Below, in pieces: positions 53,701-61,608 of a stretch of 64,000 nt of DNA. Every line of letters begins with the position of its first letter. The first letter of the stretch is position 1. Under the pieces are notes generated by a model that did not search any database, was not told where the DNA came from, and saw nothing but the letters and a program-made list of their open reading frames with translations. The translations under genes and the position numbers were made by a program. The stretch lies in the NCBI RefSeq assembly GCF_012524115.1, contig NZ_JAAZWB010000044.1, positions 1-64,000 of the forward strand, in the 5' to 3' direction. The DNA comes from Bacillus sp. RO1 (lineage in GTDB: Bacteria; Bacillota; Bacilli; Bacillales; Bacillaceae_I).

Positions 53701-55218
53701 TTATACACCAAACGGATTGAGCGGACGGTTTCCAAAATAGGAAATGATGCTCTTCGTTTCTGTGTAAAGATCAAGCGTTTCAATGCATAGCTCACGTCCA
53801 AAACCGGATTGCTTGTATCCTCCGAACGGCGTTCCTGGGAATGCGGAGAATGGGCAGTTGACCATCACAATACCTGCTTGAATTTGTTTTGCAACACGGG
53901 TTGCGCGGCCATGATCTTTTGTCCAGATAGCTGAACCAAGTCCATATTCGCTGTCATTCGCAAGCTTAACTGCCTCTTTCTCATCACTAAATGGCATAAC
54001 AACCACTACAGGTCCGAAAATTTCTTCTTTTACCACTTTCATTTCGTGTGTAACACCGGTGATAATGGTTGGCTCATACCAGAAACCATTTTCATGGTCT
54101 TCCACTTTAGCCACTTTACCGCCTAGAACGATGTTAGCTCCTTCTTCTTTTGCTGATTGAACATACCCATCGATTACATCTAACTGACCTTGGTTGATGA
54201 TGGCACCAATATGGGTTTCTTTTGCAAAAGGATCGCCAAGGGAAAGCTTTTTCGCTTTTTCTACGAATTTCTCCATAAACGCGTCATAAATATTTTCGTG
54301 GACATACAGACGAGAGCGTGCCTCACAAGATTGACCTGTGTTATAGAAAATTCCAAACAAAGATCCGTCTACAGCTGCATCAATGTCTGCATCTTCAAAC
54401 ACTAGGTTAGGAGACTTACCGCCAAGTTCTAAAGTTACTCGTTTAAGTGTTTGGGAAGCTTTCTCCATGATGTCTTTTCCGATTGGAGTAGAACCAGTGA
54501 ATGCTACTTTGTCTACATGAGGATGCTCAACCAAGTAGTTTCCAACATCTGATCCAGCACCTGGAATGATATTAACAACTCCCTCAGGTACTCCTGCCTC
54601 TACGCATATTTCACCTAATACGATGGCAGTCAGCGGAGTTAATGTAGCTGGTTTTACAACAACGGAACAGCCTACCGCTATTGCCGGGGCAATCTTCCAT
54701 GCTGCCATCATTAATGGATAGTTCCATGGGATGATTTGTGCACAAACACCTACCGGTTCTTTTTCTGTGAAGTTATGGAATTGTCCAGGAACATTATTCA
54801 CTGATCCACGGTGACCAACGATTGCGCCTGCATAAAATTCAAAGTCTTCGATTGCTTGCATCACTTGCCCTTGTGCAGCTGCAAGAGACTTACCAGTATC
54901 CAAAATCTCTAACTCTACCAGCTCGTTGAAACGGGAACGCATGATAGAGGCAATATTATTTAATGTTCTTGCACGTTTGTTTAAAGGAAACAGCTTCCAC
55001 TTTCCTTTATCAAATGCTTGACGCGCGGCTTGGACAGCTTTTTCTGCATCCTCTTTAGAAGCTTTCGCGATTGTTGCAACTGCTTCTCCTGTTGCAGGAT
55101 TGTAAGTAGTAAACGTTTCTCCTGTGGAACTGTCCATTCGTTGACCTGCGATAATAAGTTGATAAGTGTCTCGTTTCATATCAAGTTGTTCCATCTTTTG
55201 CTCTTTAACTGTAGACAT
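53701..55218 (-). CDS. Aldehyde dehydrogenase of the paa operon (probable split PaaZ ALDH)
   Basis: A 505-residue stand-alone aldehyde dehydrogenase: QIIPWNYPLMMAAWK, VVKPATLTP, FTGSTPIGK, LELGGKSPN with the catalytic Glu, and NTGQSCEARSR with the catalytic Cys. Enterobacterial PaaZ is about 680 residues because it carries a C-terminal MaoC-type hydrolase; that domain is absent here. The likely reaction is oxidation of 3-oxo-5,6-didehydrosuberyl-CoA semialdehyde. Phenylacetaldehyde oxidation is the alternative. TTAAAGGAGATGAG precedes the ATG. Confidence 0.82.
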   Translation of the reverse strand: MSTVKEQKMEQLDMKRDTYQLIIAGQRMDSSTGETFTTYNPATGEAVATIAKASKEDAEKAVQAARQAFDKGKWKLFPLNKRARTLNNIASIMRSRFNELVELEILDTGKSLAAAQGQVMQAIEDFEFYAGAIVGHRGSVNNVPGQFHNFTEKEPVGVCAQIIPWNYPLMMAAWKIAPAIAVGCSVVVKPATLTPLTAIVLGEICVEAGVPEGVVNIIPGAGSDVGNYLVEHPHVDKVAFTGSTPIGKDIMEKASQTLKRVTLELGGKSPNLVFEDADIDAAVDGSLFGIFYNTGQSCEARSRLYVHENIYDAFMEKFVEKAKKLSLGDPFAKETHIGAIINQGQLDVIDGYVQSAKEEGANIVLGGKVAKVEDHENGFWYEPTIITGVTHEMKVVKEEIFGPVVVVMPFSDEKEAVKLANDSEYGLGSAIWTKDHGRATRVAKQIQAGIVMVNCPFSAFPGTPFGGYKQSGFGRELCIETLDLYTETKSIISYFGNRPLNPFGV

Positions 55219-55242
55219 ACTCTCATCTCCTTTAAGCTTTTT

Positions 55243-56016
55243 TTATCTTCCTTTAAATGCCGGTTTTCTTTTTTCTATAAAAGAAGTTACTCCCTCTTTA
55301 TGGTCTTCTGATAGACCGGCAATTCGCTGACCATATGCTTCTTGCTCCAAGTATTCTTCATACGTAACATTCCAACTTGCTTGTATGGATCGTTTAATGA
55401 GTCCAATTGCTTGTGTTGGCATGTTAGCAAGTTTGTTTGCAAAAGCTTCCACTTCTTCGTTCCAACTGTCTACTGGAACTACTTTCGTAACAAGCCCAAG
55501 GTTTTTTGCTTGATCTGCCTTAATTTTCTCTCCCAATATAGCTAGCTCCAAAGCTTTTGCATTTCCTACTAACTTAGGGAGAAAATACAGATTACCTGAG
55601 TCAGGAATTAACCCGACATGAATAAATGCTTGAACAAAGCTTGCTTTCTCAGAGGCAATGCGAAAATCACATGCTAAGGCAAGGCTGAACCCTGCGCCTG
55701 CTGCAACTCCATTAATCGCTGCAATGACAGGCTTTTCACAACGGGCTAACTGCTTCATCATCGGGCCATACCTTGTACGCAAGACATGCCCGTGATCCAT
55801 ATTTTCATCCACTTCTGCAAGGTCCTGACCGGAGGAGAATGCCCTTCCTTCCCCAGTAATGACAATCGCGCGAACGCTCTCATCCGTACTTGCCTGCTTT
55901 AATGCTTTTGTAATCTCTTTGTTCATCTGTTCTGTAAACGCATTCAATTTGTCCGGCCGGTTCATGATAATCCATGCAACCTGGTTCACAATTTCATATT
56001 TAATGGTTTCAAACAT
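55243..56016 (-). CDS. paaG: Ring-1,2-epoxyphenylacetyl-CoA isomerase (PaaG-like)
   Basis: A 257-residue crotonase-fold protein: AFSSGQDLAEVDE, AINGVAAGAGFSLALACDFRIAS, and HVGLIPDSGNLYFLPKLVG carrying the PaaG-type catalytic Asp. PaaG converts the ring epoxide to oxepin-CoA and later shifts a double bond. The IPDSG motif separates it from the other crotonase in the operon. It lies 12 bp after that gene. Confidence 0.88.
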   Translation of the reverse strand: MFETIKYEIVNQVAWIIMNRPDKLNAFTEQMNKEITKALKQASTDESVRAIVITGEGRAFSSGQDLAEVDENMDHGHVLRTRYGPMMKQLARCEKPVIAAINGVAAGAGFSLALACDFRIASEKASFVQAFIHVGLIPDSGNLYFLPKLVGNAKALELAILGEKIKADQAKNLGLVTKVVPVDSWNEEVEAFANKLANMPTQAIGLIKRSIQASWNVTYEEYLEQEAYGQRIAGLSEDHKEGVTSFIEKRKPAFKGR

Positions 56017-56028
56017 GATATATCCCCC

Positions 56029-56808
56029 TTATTCCCCTTCAAATTTAGGCTTGCGCTTTTCCTTAAATGCACGCATGCCTTCTTTTTGATCCTTGGATGC
56101 AAACAAAAGATAAAAATTCTTTCGTTCGTATTGCATTCCTTCATAGACAGAATAGTCCACTGCCTTATGGACAGATTCTTTGATCAAACGAAGGGAAAGA
56201 GGTGGTTGTTTCGCTATTTTTTGTGCAAAAGTCATCGTTTCTTCCATTAATAGTTCTTTCGGAATAACACGGTTGATTACTCCATAGTGCAATGCTTCCT
56301 TTGCAGTCATTCTGTCACCGGTAAGCAACCATTCCATTGCTTTGGATTTCCCCATCAGTTTCGTCAATCTCTGGGTTCCCCCAGCCCCAGGCATTACCCC
56401 AAGGCTAATTTCAGGAAAGCCGAACTCGGCATCTTGTGCGGCAAATAAAATGTCACAGCACAGAGCTAATTCAAAGCCTCCCCCAAGGGCAAACCCTTGA
56501 ACTGCACCGATAATAGGCTTCTTTACCCAAGCAAGGCGGTCCCATTCGGTGAATTGATTTAAGAGCTCAAGTTCAATGGCTGTAGCCTCTGCCATTTCAT
56601 CGATATCCGCTCCCGCTGCAAACGCGCGTCCATTTCCGGCCAGTATTATTGCTTTGACTTCATCGTTTCGGTCAAAATCTTCTAATACTGTTACAATTTC
56701 TGTCACCATCGGTCTGTTGATGGCGTTCAACACTTTAGGTCTATTGAGTTTGACGATGCCTATCGAGCTTTCAATGGAAACTTCGATATATTCGTACGTT
56801 TTACTCAT
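56029..56808 (-). CDS. paaF: Enoyl-CoA hydratase (PaaF-like)
   Basis: A 259-residue crotonase: AFAAGADIDEMAE, AVQGFALGGGFELALCCDI and FPEISLGVMPGAGGTQRL with both Glu residues typical of hydratases. PaaF hydrates 2,3-didehydroadipyl-CoA. The start overlaps the preceding ethD gene by eight bases, showing coupling. Confidence 0.88.
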   Translation of the reverse strand: MSKTYEYIEVSIESSIGIVKLNRPKVLNAINRPMVTEIVTVLEDFDRNDEVKAIILAGNGRAFAAGADIDEMAEATAIELELLNQFTEWDRLAWVKKPIIGAVQGFALGGGFELALCCDILFAAQDAEFGFPEISLGVMPGAGGTQRLTKLMGKSKAMEWLLTGDRMTAKEALHYGVINRVIPKELLMEETMTFAQKIAKQPPLSLRLIKESVHKAVDYSVYEGMQYERKNFYLLFASKDQKEGMRAFKEKRKPKFEGE

Positions 56809-57109
56809 TCACTTCTTCACCAATCATCAAAGTGACAAGATTACCGGCGAAGCTCATTAAATCCTTTCCAGATGCTTTCGCTTCATCCGTTCTCATCGCT
56901 TGCTTTAAAGCGTCATGGCTATCATAGTACATTTCACACATTAAATAGTACTTGCCTTCTCCGCCCATTGGACTGCCTACTACTTTCGTAACTTCCATTT
57001 TGCGTAAACCAGGGATTTTAGCAGTGATTGGCGCATGTGTATCAAAATAGTGCTGATCGAAAGCTTCCTTGTTTTCCGGGTGTTTGTAAAGCGCGATTAA
57101 TTTTACCAT
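56801..57109 (-). CDS. EthD-family small protein in the paa operon
   Basis: A 102-residue ferredoxin-like dimeric alpha/beta protein of the EthD family: MVKLIALYKHPENKEAFDQHYFDTHAP, then IPGLRKMEVTKVV and the C-terminal GNLVTLMIGE. EthD proteins are small proteins found with oxygenases or as isomerase-like enzymes; the function in paa clusters is not established. Good ribosome binding site (GGAGAG). It is separated from paaD by a REP-like repeat. Confidence 0.8.
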   Translation of the reverse strand: MVKLIALYKHPENKEAFDQHYFDTHAPITAKIPGLRKMEVTKVVGSPMGGEGKYYLMCEMYYDSHDALKQAMRTDEAKASGKDLMSFAGNLVTLMIGEEVNE

Positions 57110-57145
57110 CCTAAATCTCTCCTTTTATGGGCTCTGATTTAACCC

Positions 57146-57282
57146 TTGTTGATTTCCGTACATGGCTTCGCTTTCCGCGGGGCGACCTTGAGCCTCCTCG
57201 GGCTGCGCCCTGCGGGGTCTCAACATTGTCGCTACTCTCCCGCTGGAGTCTTCGCCCTGTACTCCAATCAACAACTAGGGTT
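57146..57282 (+). repeat. REP-like GC-rich repeat, copy 7 (inside the paa operon)
   Basis: Full-length copy from TTGTTGATTTCCGTAC to CTCCAATCAACAAC, flanked by near-inverted CCCT and AGGG. It sits between paaD and ethD. Neither reading frame through it is coding. Confidence 0.85.
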
Positions 57283-57343
57283 TTAACAGGCCGGTTATTT
57301 ATGTAATTGCCTGACAGAAGGTTTTTCTGTAAGGCAGTGGTAC

Positions 57344-57835
57344 TTACATCATGGTTGATACGGGTTTCATTGCTTCGAAAGGATTTTTGCATCCTTTGCA
57401 GTAAAGAATACTTCTACAGGCGGTCGGACCAAAGATGTTATCTAATGCTGTATAGGTCGATCCGCAGTAAGGGCAATCCACATGCCATTCCCCGGAGTCA
57501 TCCAGTGAGGGTGGTGGAGCAATTCCAAATTCTTTCAAATGAATTCTGCCTTGTGCTGTAATGCGATCAGAAGTCCATGGTGGCTGATAAATGAATTGAA
57601 CGTCCACCTTTCTGAATAACCCTAAGTTAGTAATCTCGTTTTCTACATTCTTTTTTATAATCTCAAGAGCTGGACACCCCATGAAAGTAGGCAACATCTG
57701 AATAGTCACTTCCTGATTGTTTACATCGATTGCTTCTACCATTCCGAGGTCCACCACACTGACAGAATCTATTTCAGGATCTTTTACATGCTGCAGGGCA
57801 TCCCAAACCTTCATGATATTTACTTCTTCCTGCAT
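57344..57835 (-). CDS. paaD: Phenylacetate-CoA oxygenase maturation protein PaaD
   Basis: A 163-residue protein: N-terminal MIP18/SufT-like domain (KDPEIDSVSVVDLGMVEAI, then MLPTFMGCPALEII) and a C-terminal zinc-ribbon-like part with CPYCGS and CKGC. PaaD helps load iron-sulfur clusters for the phenylacetyl-CoA epoxidase system. Start at 57835; an ATG seven codons later with AGGAAG upstream is equally possible. Confidence 0.9.
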   Translation of the reverse strand: MQEEVNIMKVWDALQHVKDPEIDSVSVVDLGMVEAIDVNNQEVTIQMLPTFMGCPALEIIKKNVENEITNLGLFRKVDVQFIYQPPWTSDRITAQGRIHLKEFGIAPPPSLDDSGEWHVDCPYCGSTYTALDNIFGPTACRSILYCKGCKNPFEAMKPVSTMM

Positions 57836-57877
57836 GATGTCATCATTCCTTTTTGTTGGGCTGAAAAGTGTAAAAGA

Positions 57878-58699
57878 TTACCACACGGCTGCCGGATTGC
57901 TATTATAGACTTCGCTCAACGTTAAGAGGGCATCATCTAAGTCCTTGGTATGTTCACCTTTTCTGCCATTACCACTTTTCATTCCCATATTGGTAGGAAA
58001 AGTAAGTTCCACTTTTTCAAACATACTTGTCATTTCTTCTGTAAAGCGAAGGCGAATATCTTCCTCTGAATCTATTAGTTGGTGTTGTGTAATTTGAACA
58101 CCACTTGGCCCCAATGACAGTACTCCATCAAATTCTTCTACCACTTTATCAATGGCTGCTTTCATTCTAGTCTTAGCTTCTCCATTTGCTGTACACAACT
58201 GTCTGAACCATGTTCTCCAGTGCAATAAGTGATAGTAAAGTTCCATATTTACTTTCACTGCCACATGTTTCAGTGGTTCATAGGAGGAATTTTTCAATGC
58301 CTCCACTTTAATTTTCTTGGCCTGTGTGTAAAAATAATGCCTTACGACTGTGTAAGCCCAATCATATTTAGGTTCCGTGAGATACGTTCCGGATCCATTC
58401 ACTTTTTCCAAAAGAACGGCATTCACTCTATCTGCTGCTTTTCTTCCATGTGCAAGTGCATCCATATCTCCTTCGCCTAAATCCTCAAGCAATTGGTAGT
58501 ACATGGCGGCATGGCCCATCGTATCTTGGTTTATGGAAGAAAAAGCAACATCCTCTTCAATATGCGGTGCAAGGCCCAGCCATTCTGATCCTCTGTAGGC
58601 AATAATGAAATCATCGTCGGCCAGTTGATATAATAACGCTGTAAGGGCCTTATAATAGGACGCATCCCTTTTCGCTTCTTCTATCGTTGCAATATTCAT
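57878..58699 (-). CDS. paaC: Phenylacetyl-CoA epoxidase subunit PaaC
   Basis: A 273-residue ferritin-like helical subunit that binds and stabilises PaaA: DDDFIIAYRGSEWLGLAPHIEEDVAF, NQDTMGHAAMYYQLLEDLGEGD and EPKYDWAYTVVRHYFYTQA are family blocks. It has no complete di-iron set, as expected for PaaC. The ATG overlaps the paaB stop by four bases (ATGA). Confidence 0.93.
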   Translation of the reverse strand: MNIATIEEAKRDASYYKALTALLYQLADDDFIIAYRGSEWLGLAPHIEEDVAFSSINQDTMGHAAMYYQLLEDLGEGDMDALAHGRKAADRVNAVLLEKVNGSGTYLTEPKYDWAYTVVRHYFYTQAKKIKVEALKNSSYEPLKHVAVKVNMELYYHLLHWRTWFRQLCTANGEAKTRMKAAIDKVVEEFDGVLSLGPSGVQITQHQLIDSEEDIRLRFTEEMTSMFEKVELTFPTNMGMKSGNGRKGEHTKDLDDALLTLSEVYNSNPAAVW

Positions 58700-59043
58700 C
58701 CTTTTTTCTTCCCTCCCCAAGACATAATTTCCTGCTCATCAAGCATCCCCTGTTCATAGTGGCGCCATTTTTTCTTCAAATATCCATAGCCTTTCGTGTT
58801 TCGGTAGTCCTTGTTGTCAATTCTCTGCAAGGATTGACGCTCTTCTTGAGACATTTTCCGAATATCACTCCGTTGCACCACCCAAATATCCACGGCAGGT
58901 TCACGCCTCATAAAGTTTTCTTGTGCCATGACTAGCGCAATCTCTTCGTTTGGAGCAAGTAGACTGAACTGGTATTGCATCGGAGCTGTATGGGTTCTCT
59001 TACTAAACACTTCAAATTCTTTATAAAAGCCTTTTGTACTCAA
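58696..59043 (-). CDS. paaB: Phenylacetyl-CoA epoxidase subunit PaaB
   Basis: A 115-residue small subunit: YKEFEVFSKRTHTAPMQYQFSLLAPN, AQENFMRREPAVDIWVVQRSDI and KDYRNTKGYGYLKKKWRHYEQ. The start is TTG, supported by GGGGAGGAGC seven bases upstream. The usual PaaB is about 95 residues, so this one has a slightly longer C-terminus rich in Lys. Confidence 0.92.
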   Translation of the reverse strand: MSTKGFYKEFEVFSKRTHTAPMQYQFSLLAPNEEIALVMAQENFMRREPAVDIWVVQRSDIRKMSQEERQSLQRIDNKDYRNTKGYGYLKKKWRHYEQGMLDEQEIMSWGGKKKG

Positions 59044-59060
59044 TTTCTAAGCTCCTCCCC

Positions 59061-60029
59061 TCACCCTGCTGATGTTTCGGAGCTTAACGCTTCACGAACC
59101 CATGCATTATTTTCGTGTGCTATTATTCTTAATCTCAAGCGATCCTGTGATTTAGGACCTTTATTTCTGATAATATCTTTAAAGTTGTTCCAATTCGGCT
59201 GTTTGTAGATCCACTTTTCTTCTTTTTCATCATAATGCATCGTTTCATCCGGCAATGTTAGGCCAAGCGATAACACTCTCGGAATGTATTTCGTGAAAAA
59301 GTCTTGACGAAGTTCTTCATTGCTCTTCGTGCGGATATTATATTTCATCGTAATATCTTGCTTTGAAGTACCAGTTGTAGATGCATCTGCCGGTCCGAAG
59401 AACATCAATAAAGCTTCCCACCAGCGATTGATGGAGTCTTGTATCATATTTCTTTGTTCTTCCGTTCCTTCTGCAAGTGCCATAATAATAGCCTCGCCGT
59501 GTTGAGCATGAAAAACTTCTTCTGCACATATTCTCTTTAGTGCTCTCGCATAAGGTCCATAAGATGCATCAAGCATATTCGTCTGGGATATGATGGCCGC
59601 TCCGTCAACAAGCCATCCAATAAGACCTGCATCACCCCATGTTGGGGCTTCCATGTGGAATACATTATGAAACTTTAAATCTCCTGAAAATAAATCTTGC
59701 ATTATCTCTTCTCGGGATTTCCCGTAAGGTTCCATCAAATCTTCTGCAACTCGTAAAAGCAACTGTCCATGGCCCATTTCATCTTGAACTTTCGCCATGA
59801 TCCCAAGTTTTCTTTTTAAAGTCGGAGCTTTTGGTACCCATTCCTTTTCTGGAAGCGCTCCCATTATTTCGCTGATTGCATGCATCGAAATCAGTTTAAT
59901 TAATGTTTTACGATATTCTTCGGGCATCCAATCGTCTGCTTCAACCTTTTCCCCAGCCTGGATACGTTGCATAAAATGCTCCTGTTTTTCTTCTTCCGTC
60001 AAGCGGTCAAACGATAATGAGTTGGTCAT
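59061..60029 (-). CDS. paaA: Phenylacetyl-CoA epoxidase catalytic subunit PaaA
   Basis: A 322-residue di-iron oxygenase subunit that makes the ring-1,2-epoxide of phenylacetyl-CoA. Iron-ligand motifs are visible: KVQDEMGHGQLLL and CAEEVFHAQHGEA. PNWNNFKDIIRNKGPKSQDRL is a PaaA signature. AGGAGGCGGCG precedes the ATG; a consensus promoter and operator lie 40-70 bp upstream. A reductase gene (paaE) is not found in the operon. Confidence 0.95.
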   Translation of the reverse strand: MTNSLSFDRLTEEEKQEHFMQRIQAGEKVEADDWMPEEYRKTLIKLISMHAISEIMGALPEKEWVPKAPTLKRKLGIMAKVQDEMGHGQLLLRVAEDLMEPYGKSREEIMQDLFSGDLKFHNVFHMEAPTWGDAGLIGWLVDGAAIISQTNMLDASYGPYARALKRICAEEVFHAQHGEAIIMALAEGTEEQRNMIQDSINRWWEALLMFFGPADASTTGTSKQDITMKYNIRTKSNEELRQDFFTKYIPRVLSLGLTLPDETMHYDEKEEKWIYKQPNWNNFKDIIRNKGPKSQDRLRLRIIAHENNAWVREALSSETSAG

Positions 60030-60048
60030 TTTCGCCGCCTCCTATTTC

Positions 60049-60069
60049 TATAACGTTTATTTAACGTCA
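60049..60069 (-). promoter_or_regulatory. Putative paa operator at the paaA promoter
   Basis: On the + strand TATAACGTTTATTTAACGTC, adjacent to the -10 box and covering the start site. Nearly identical to the site at the pdh operon and related to the one at paaK. CGTT and AACG form an inverted pair. Confidence 0.7.
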
Positions 60070-60097
60070 TTATAATATAATGTTATACGTTTTTCAA
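60069..60097 (-). promoter_or_regulatory. Sigma-A promoter of the paaABCD operon
   Basis: TTGAAA and TATAAT on the minus strand with a 17-bp spacer. Just upstream, a 15-bp palindrome (AAAGTTC-T-GAACTTT, 60103-60117) adjoins the -35 box. Confidence 0.85.
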
Positions 60098-60116
60098 CAC
60101 AGAAAGTTCTGAACTT

Positions 60117-61436
60117 TTAAGAGTGAGATAATCTTTCATCGACAATACGTACGGCTTTCCCTTCAGATCTTGGAATTGTTCTTGGTTCAACTACACTTGC
60201 TTTTACATTGATTAGACATTTTGTTTTGAGTTCATATTCTACCTTTTGTTCGACGTATCTCATCTCTTCTTGCCTCTTTGTTACGTCAGTTCGGAAGAAT
60301 GTATGCGTTTCCATTTCTACTTGGACTTCGACTGAATCCAAGTTTTTCTCCCGTGAGACGAAAAGCTGATAATGTGGAGCCAACTCTTTTATTTGTAATA
60401 AGGTATGTTCAATTTCAGAAGGGAAGATATTTACCCCTCTAATTATTAACATATCATCTACTCTTCCTTTGACTCTCGACATTTTTGTTGTCGTCCGTCC
60501 GCAAACACATTTCTCTCTTTTAATAGAAGCTATGTCTCCGGTTCTGTAGCGAATGATTGGCATCGCTTGCTTTGTAAGACTAGTGAATACAAGCTCTCCT
60601 AATTCTCCCTCCGGCAATACCTCCAGAGTTTTGGGATCAATCACTTCTACATAAAAATGGTCTTCTGCAACATGCAGACCATCCTGCGCCGCATAACATT
60701 CCATTGCCACTCCAGGCCCAATTACTTCACTTAATCCGTATATATCACAGGCTTTAATCGCCAATTTTTCTTCTAATGTTTTTCTCATCTCTTCTGACCA
60801 AGGCTCTGCACCAAAAATTCCGTATTTTAGAGAAGTCTCTTTAGGATTGACACCTAACTCTGTCATTCTGTCAGCAATGTTAAGCACATAGGAAGGGGTA
60901 CCACAAATGACAGTCGGCTCAAAATCCTGAATTAATTGGATTTGCCTGTCTGTGTTCCCGCCAGAAACCGGAACTGTGATCATCCCGAGTTTTTCACTAC
61001 CATAATGCAATCCGAGTCCTCCTGTAAAAAGTCCGTAACCGTAGGCATTATGAAGGATGTCTCCTTTCTTTCCTCCGGCCATTGAAATGGCACGTGCTGC
61101 AATCTCACTCCACATATGGATATCTTCTTGGGAATAGGCAACAACTGTAGGCTTTCCGCTGGTTCCGGATGAGGCATGGAGCCTAGTAATTTGGCTGCGA
61201 GGGATAGCAAATAATCCGAATGGATAGTTCTCCCGCAGTTCTTTTTTGGTGGTAAAAGGTAGTTTGTGAATGTCTTGGATGGTTTGAATATCAGAAGGTG
61301 TAATCATAAAGTTAGTTATCTTTTCTCTATAAAAAGGAACATGTTGAAAGACTTTCTGTATGGTGTCTCTCAACCTCGTTGATTGAAGGAGTTGCATCTC
61401 AGATATAGATAGTGTTTCGGAATCATGTAGGATCAT
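60117..61436 (-). CDS. paaK: Phenylacetate-CoA ligase
   Basis: A 439-residue adenylate-forming ligase that makes phenylacetyl-CoA from phenylacetate, ATP and CoA. It has the P-loop-like LHASSGTSGKPTV, DIYGLSEVIGPGVA, the TGDIA(S)IK region and RGVNIFPSEIE for the C-terminal domain. The metal-site pair CVCG is present. ATG at 61436 follows AAAGGGGAAA. It has its own promoter region with a paa-type operator-like site. Confidence 0.93.
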   Translation of the reverse strand: MILHDSETLSISEMQLLQSTRLRDTIQKVFQHVPFYREKITNFMITPSDIQTIQDIHKLPFTTKKELRENYPFGLFAIPRSQITRLHASSGTSGKPTVVAYSQEDIHMWSEIAARAISMAGGKKGDILHNAYGYGLFTGGLGLHYGSEKLGMITVPVSGGNTDRQIQLIQDFEPTVICGTPSYVLNIADRMTELGVNPKETSLKYGIFGAEPWSEEMRKTLEEKLAIKACDIYGLSEVIGPGVAMECYAAQDGLHVAEDHFYVEVIDPKTLEVLPEGELGELVFTSLTKQAMPIIRYRTGDIASIKREKCVCGRTTTKMSRVKGRVDDMLIIRGVNIFPSEIEHTLLQIKELAPHYQLFVSREKNLDSVEVQVEMETHTFFRTDVTKRQEEMRYVEQKVEYELKTKCLINVKASVVEPRTIPRSEGKAVRIVDERLSHS

Positions 61437-61462
61437 TGATATTTCCCCTTTCACTTTTTTAA

Positions 61463-61488
61463 TATAACGAATTTATTCCGACATCATA
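61463..61488 (-). promoter_or_regulatory. paaK promoter -10 and operator-like site
   Basis: -10 candidate TATGAT (61483-61488, minus) followed by the site TATAACG-AATTTATTCCGAC (as + strand, 61463-61482) in the same register as at paaA. The -35 box is not clear. Confidence 0.5.
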
Positions 61489-61576
61489 CAATATGTAATA
61501 TTGTTCAACATCATTAAAATAACCTTGAAGGGAAGAAATGTCAACTGATAATTCTGAAGATTCTTTTTTTACAATT

Positions 61577-61608
61577 AAAAAGCAGAGGTCATTAGCTCCT
61601 CTGCTTTT
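61577..61608 (-). terminator. Terminator overlapping the end of the DUF2812 gene
   Basis: AAAAAGCAGAGG pairs with CCTCTGCTTTT around a 9-nt loop containing the stop codon; T-rich DNA follows on the minus strand. Confidence 0.85.

Noticed and set aside
57111-57392. 93-residue frame between paaD and ethD
   Set aside because: Overlaps the paaD 3' end and the REP-like repeat; composition is that of the repeat.
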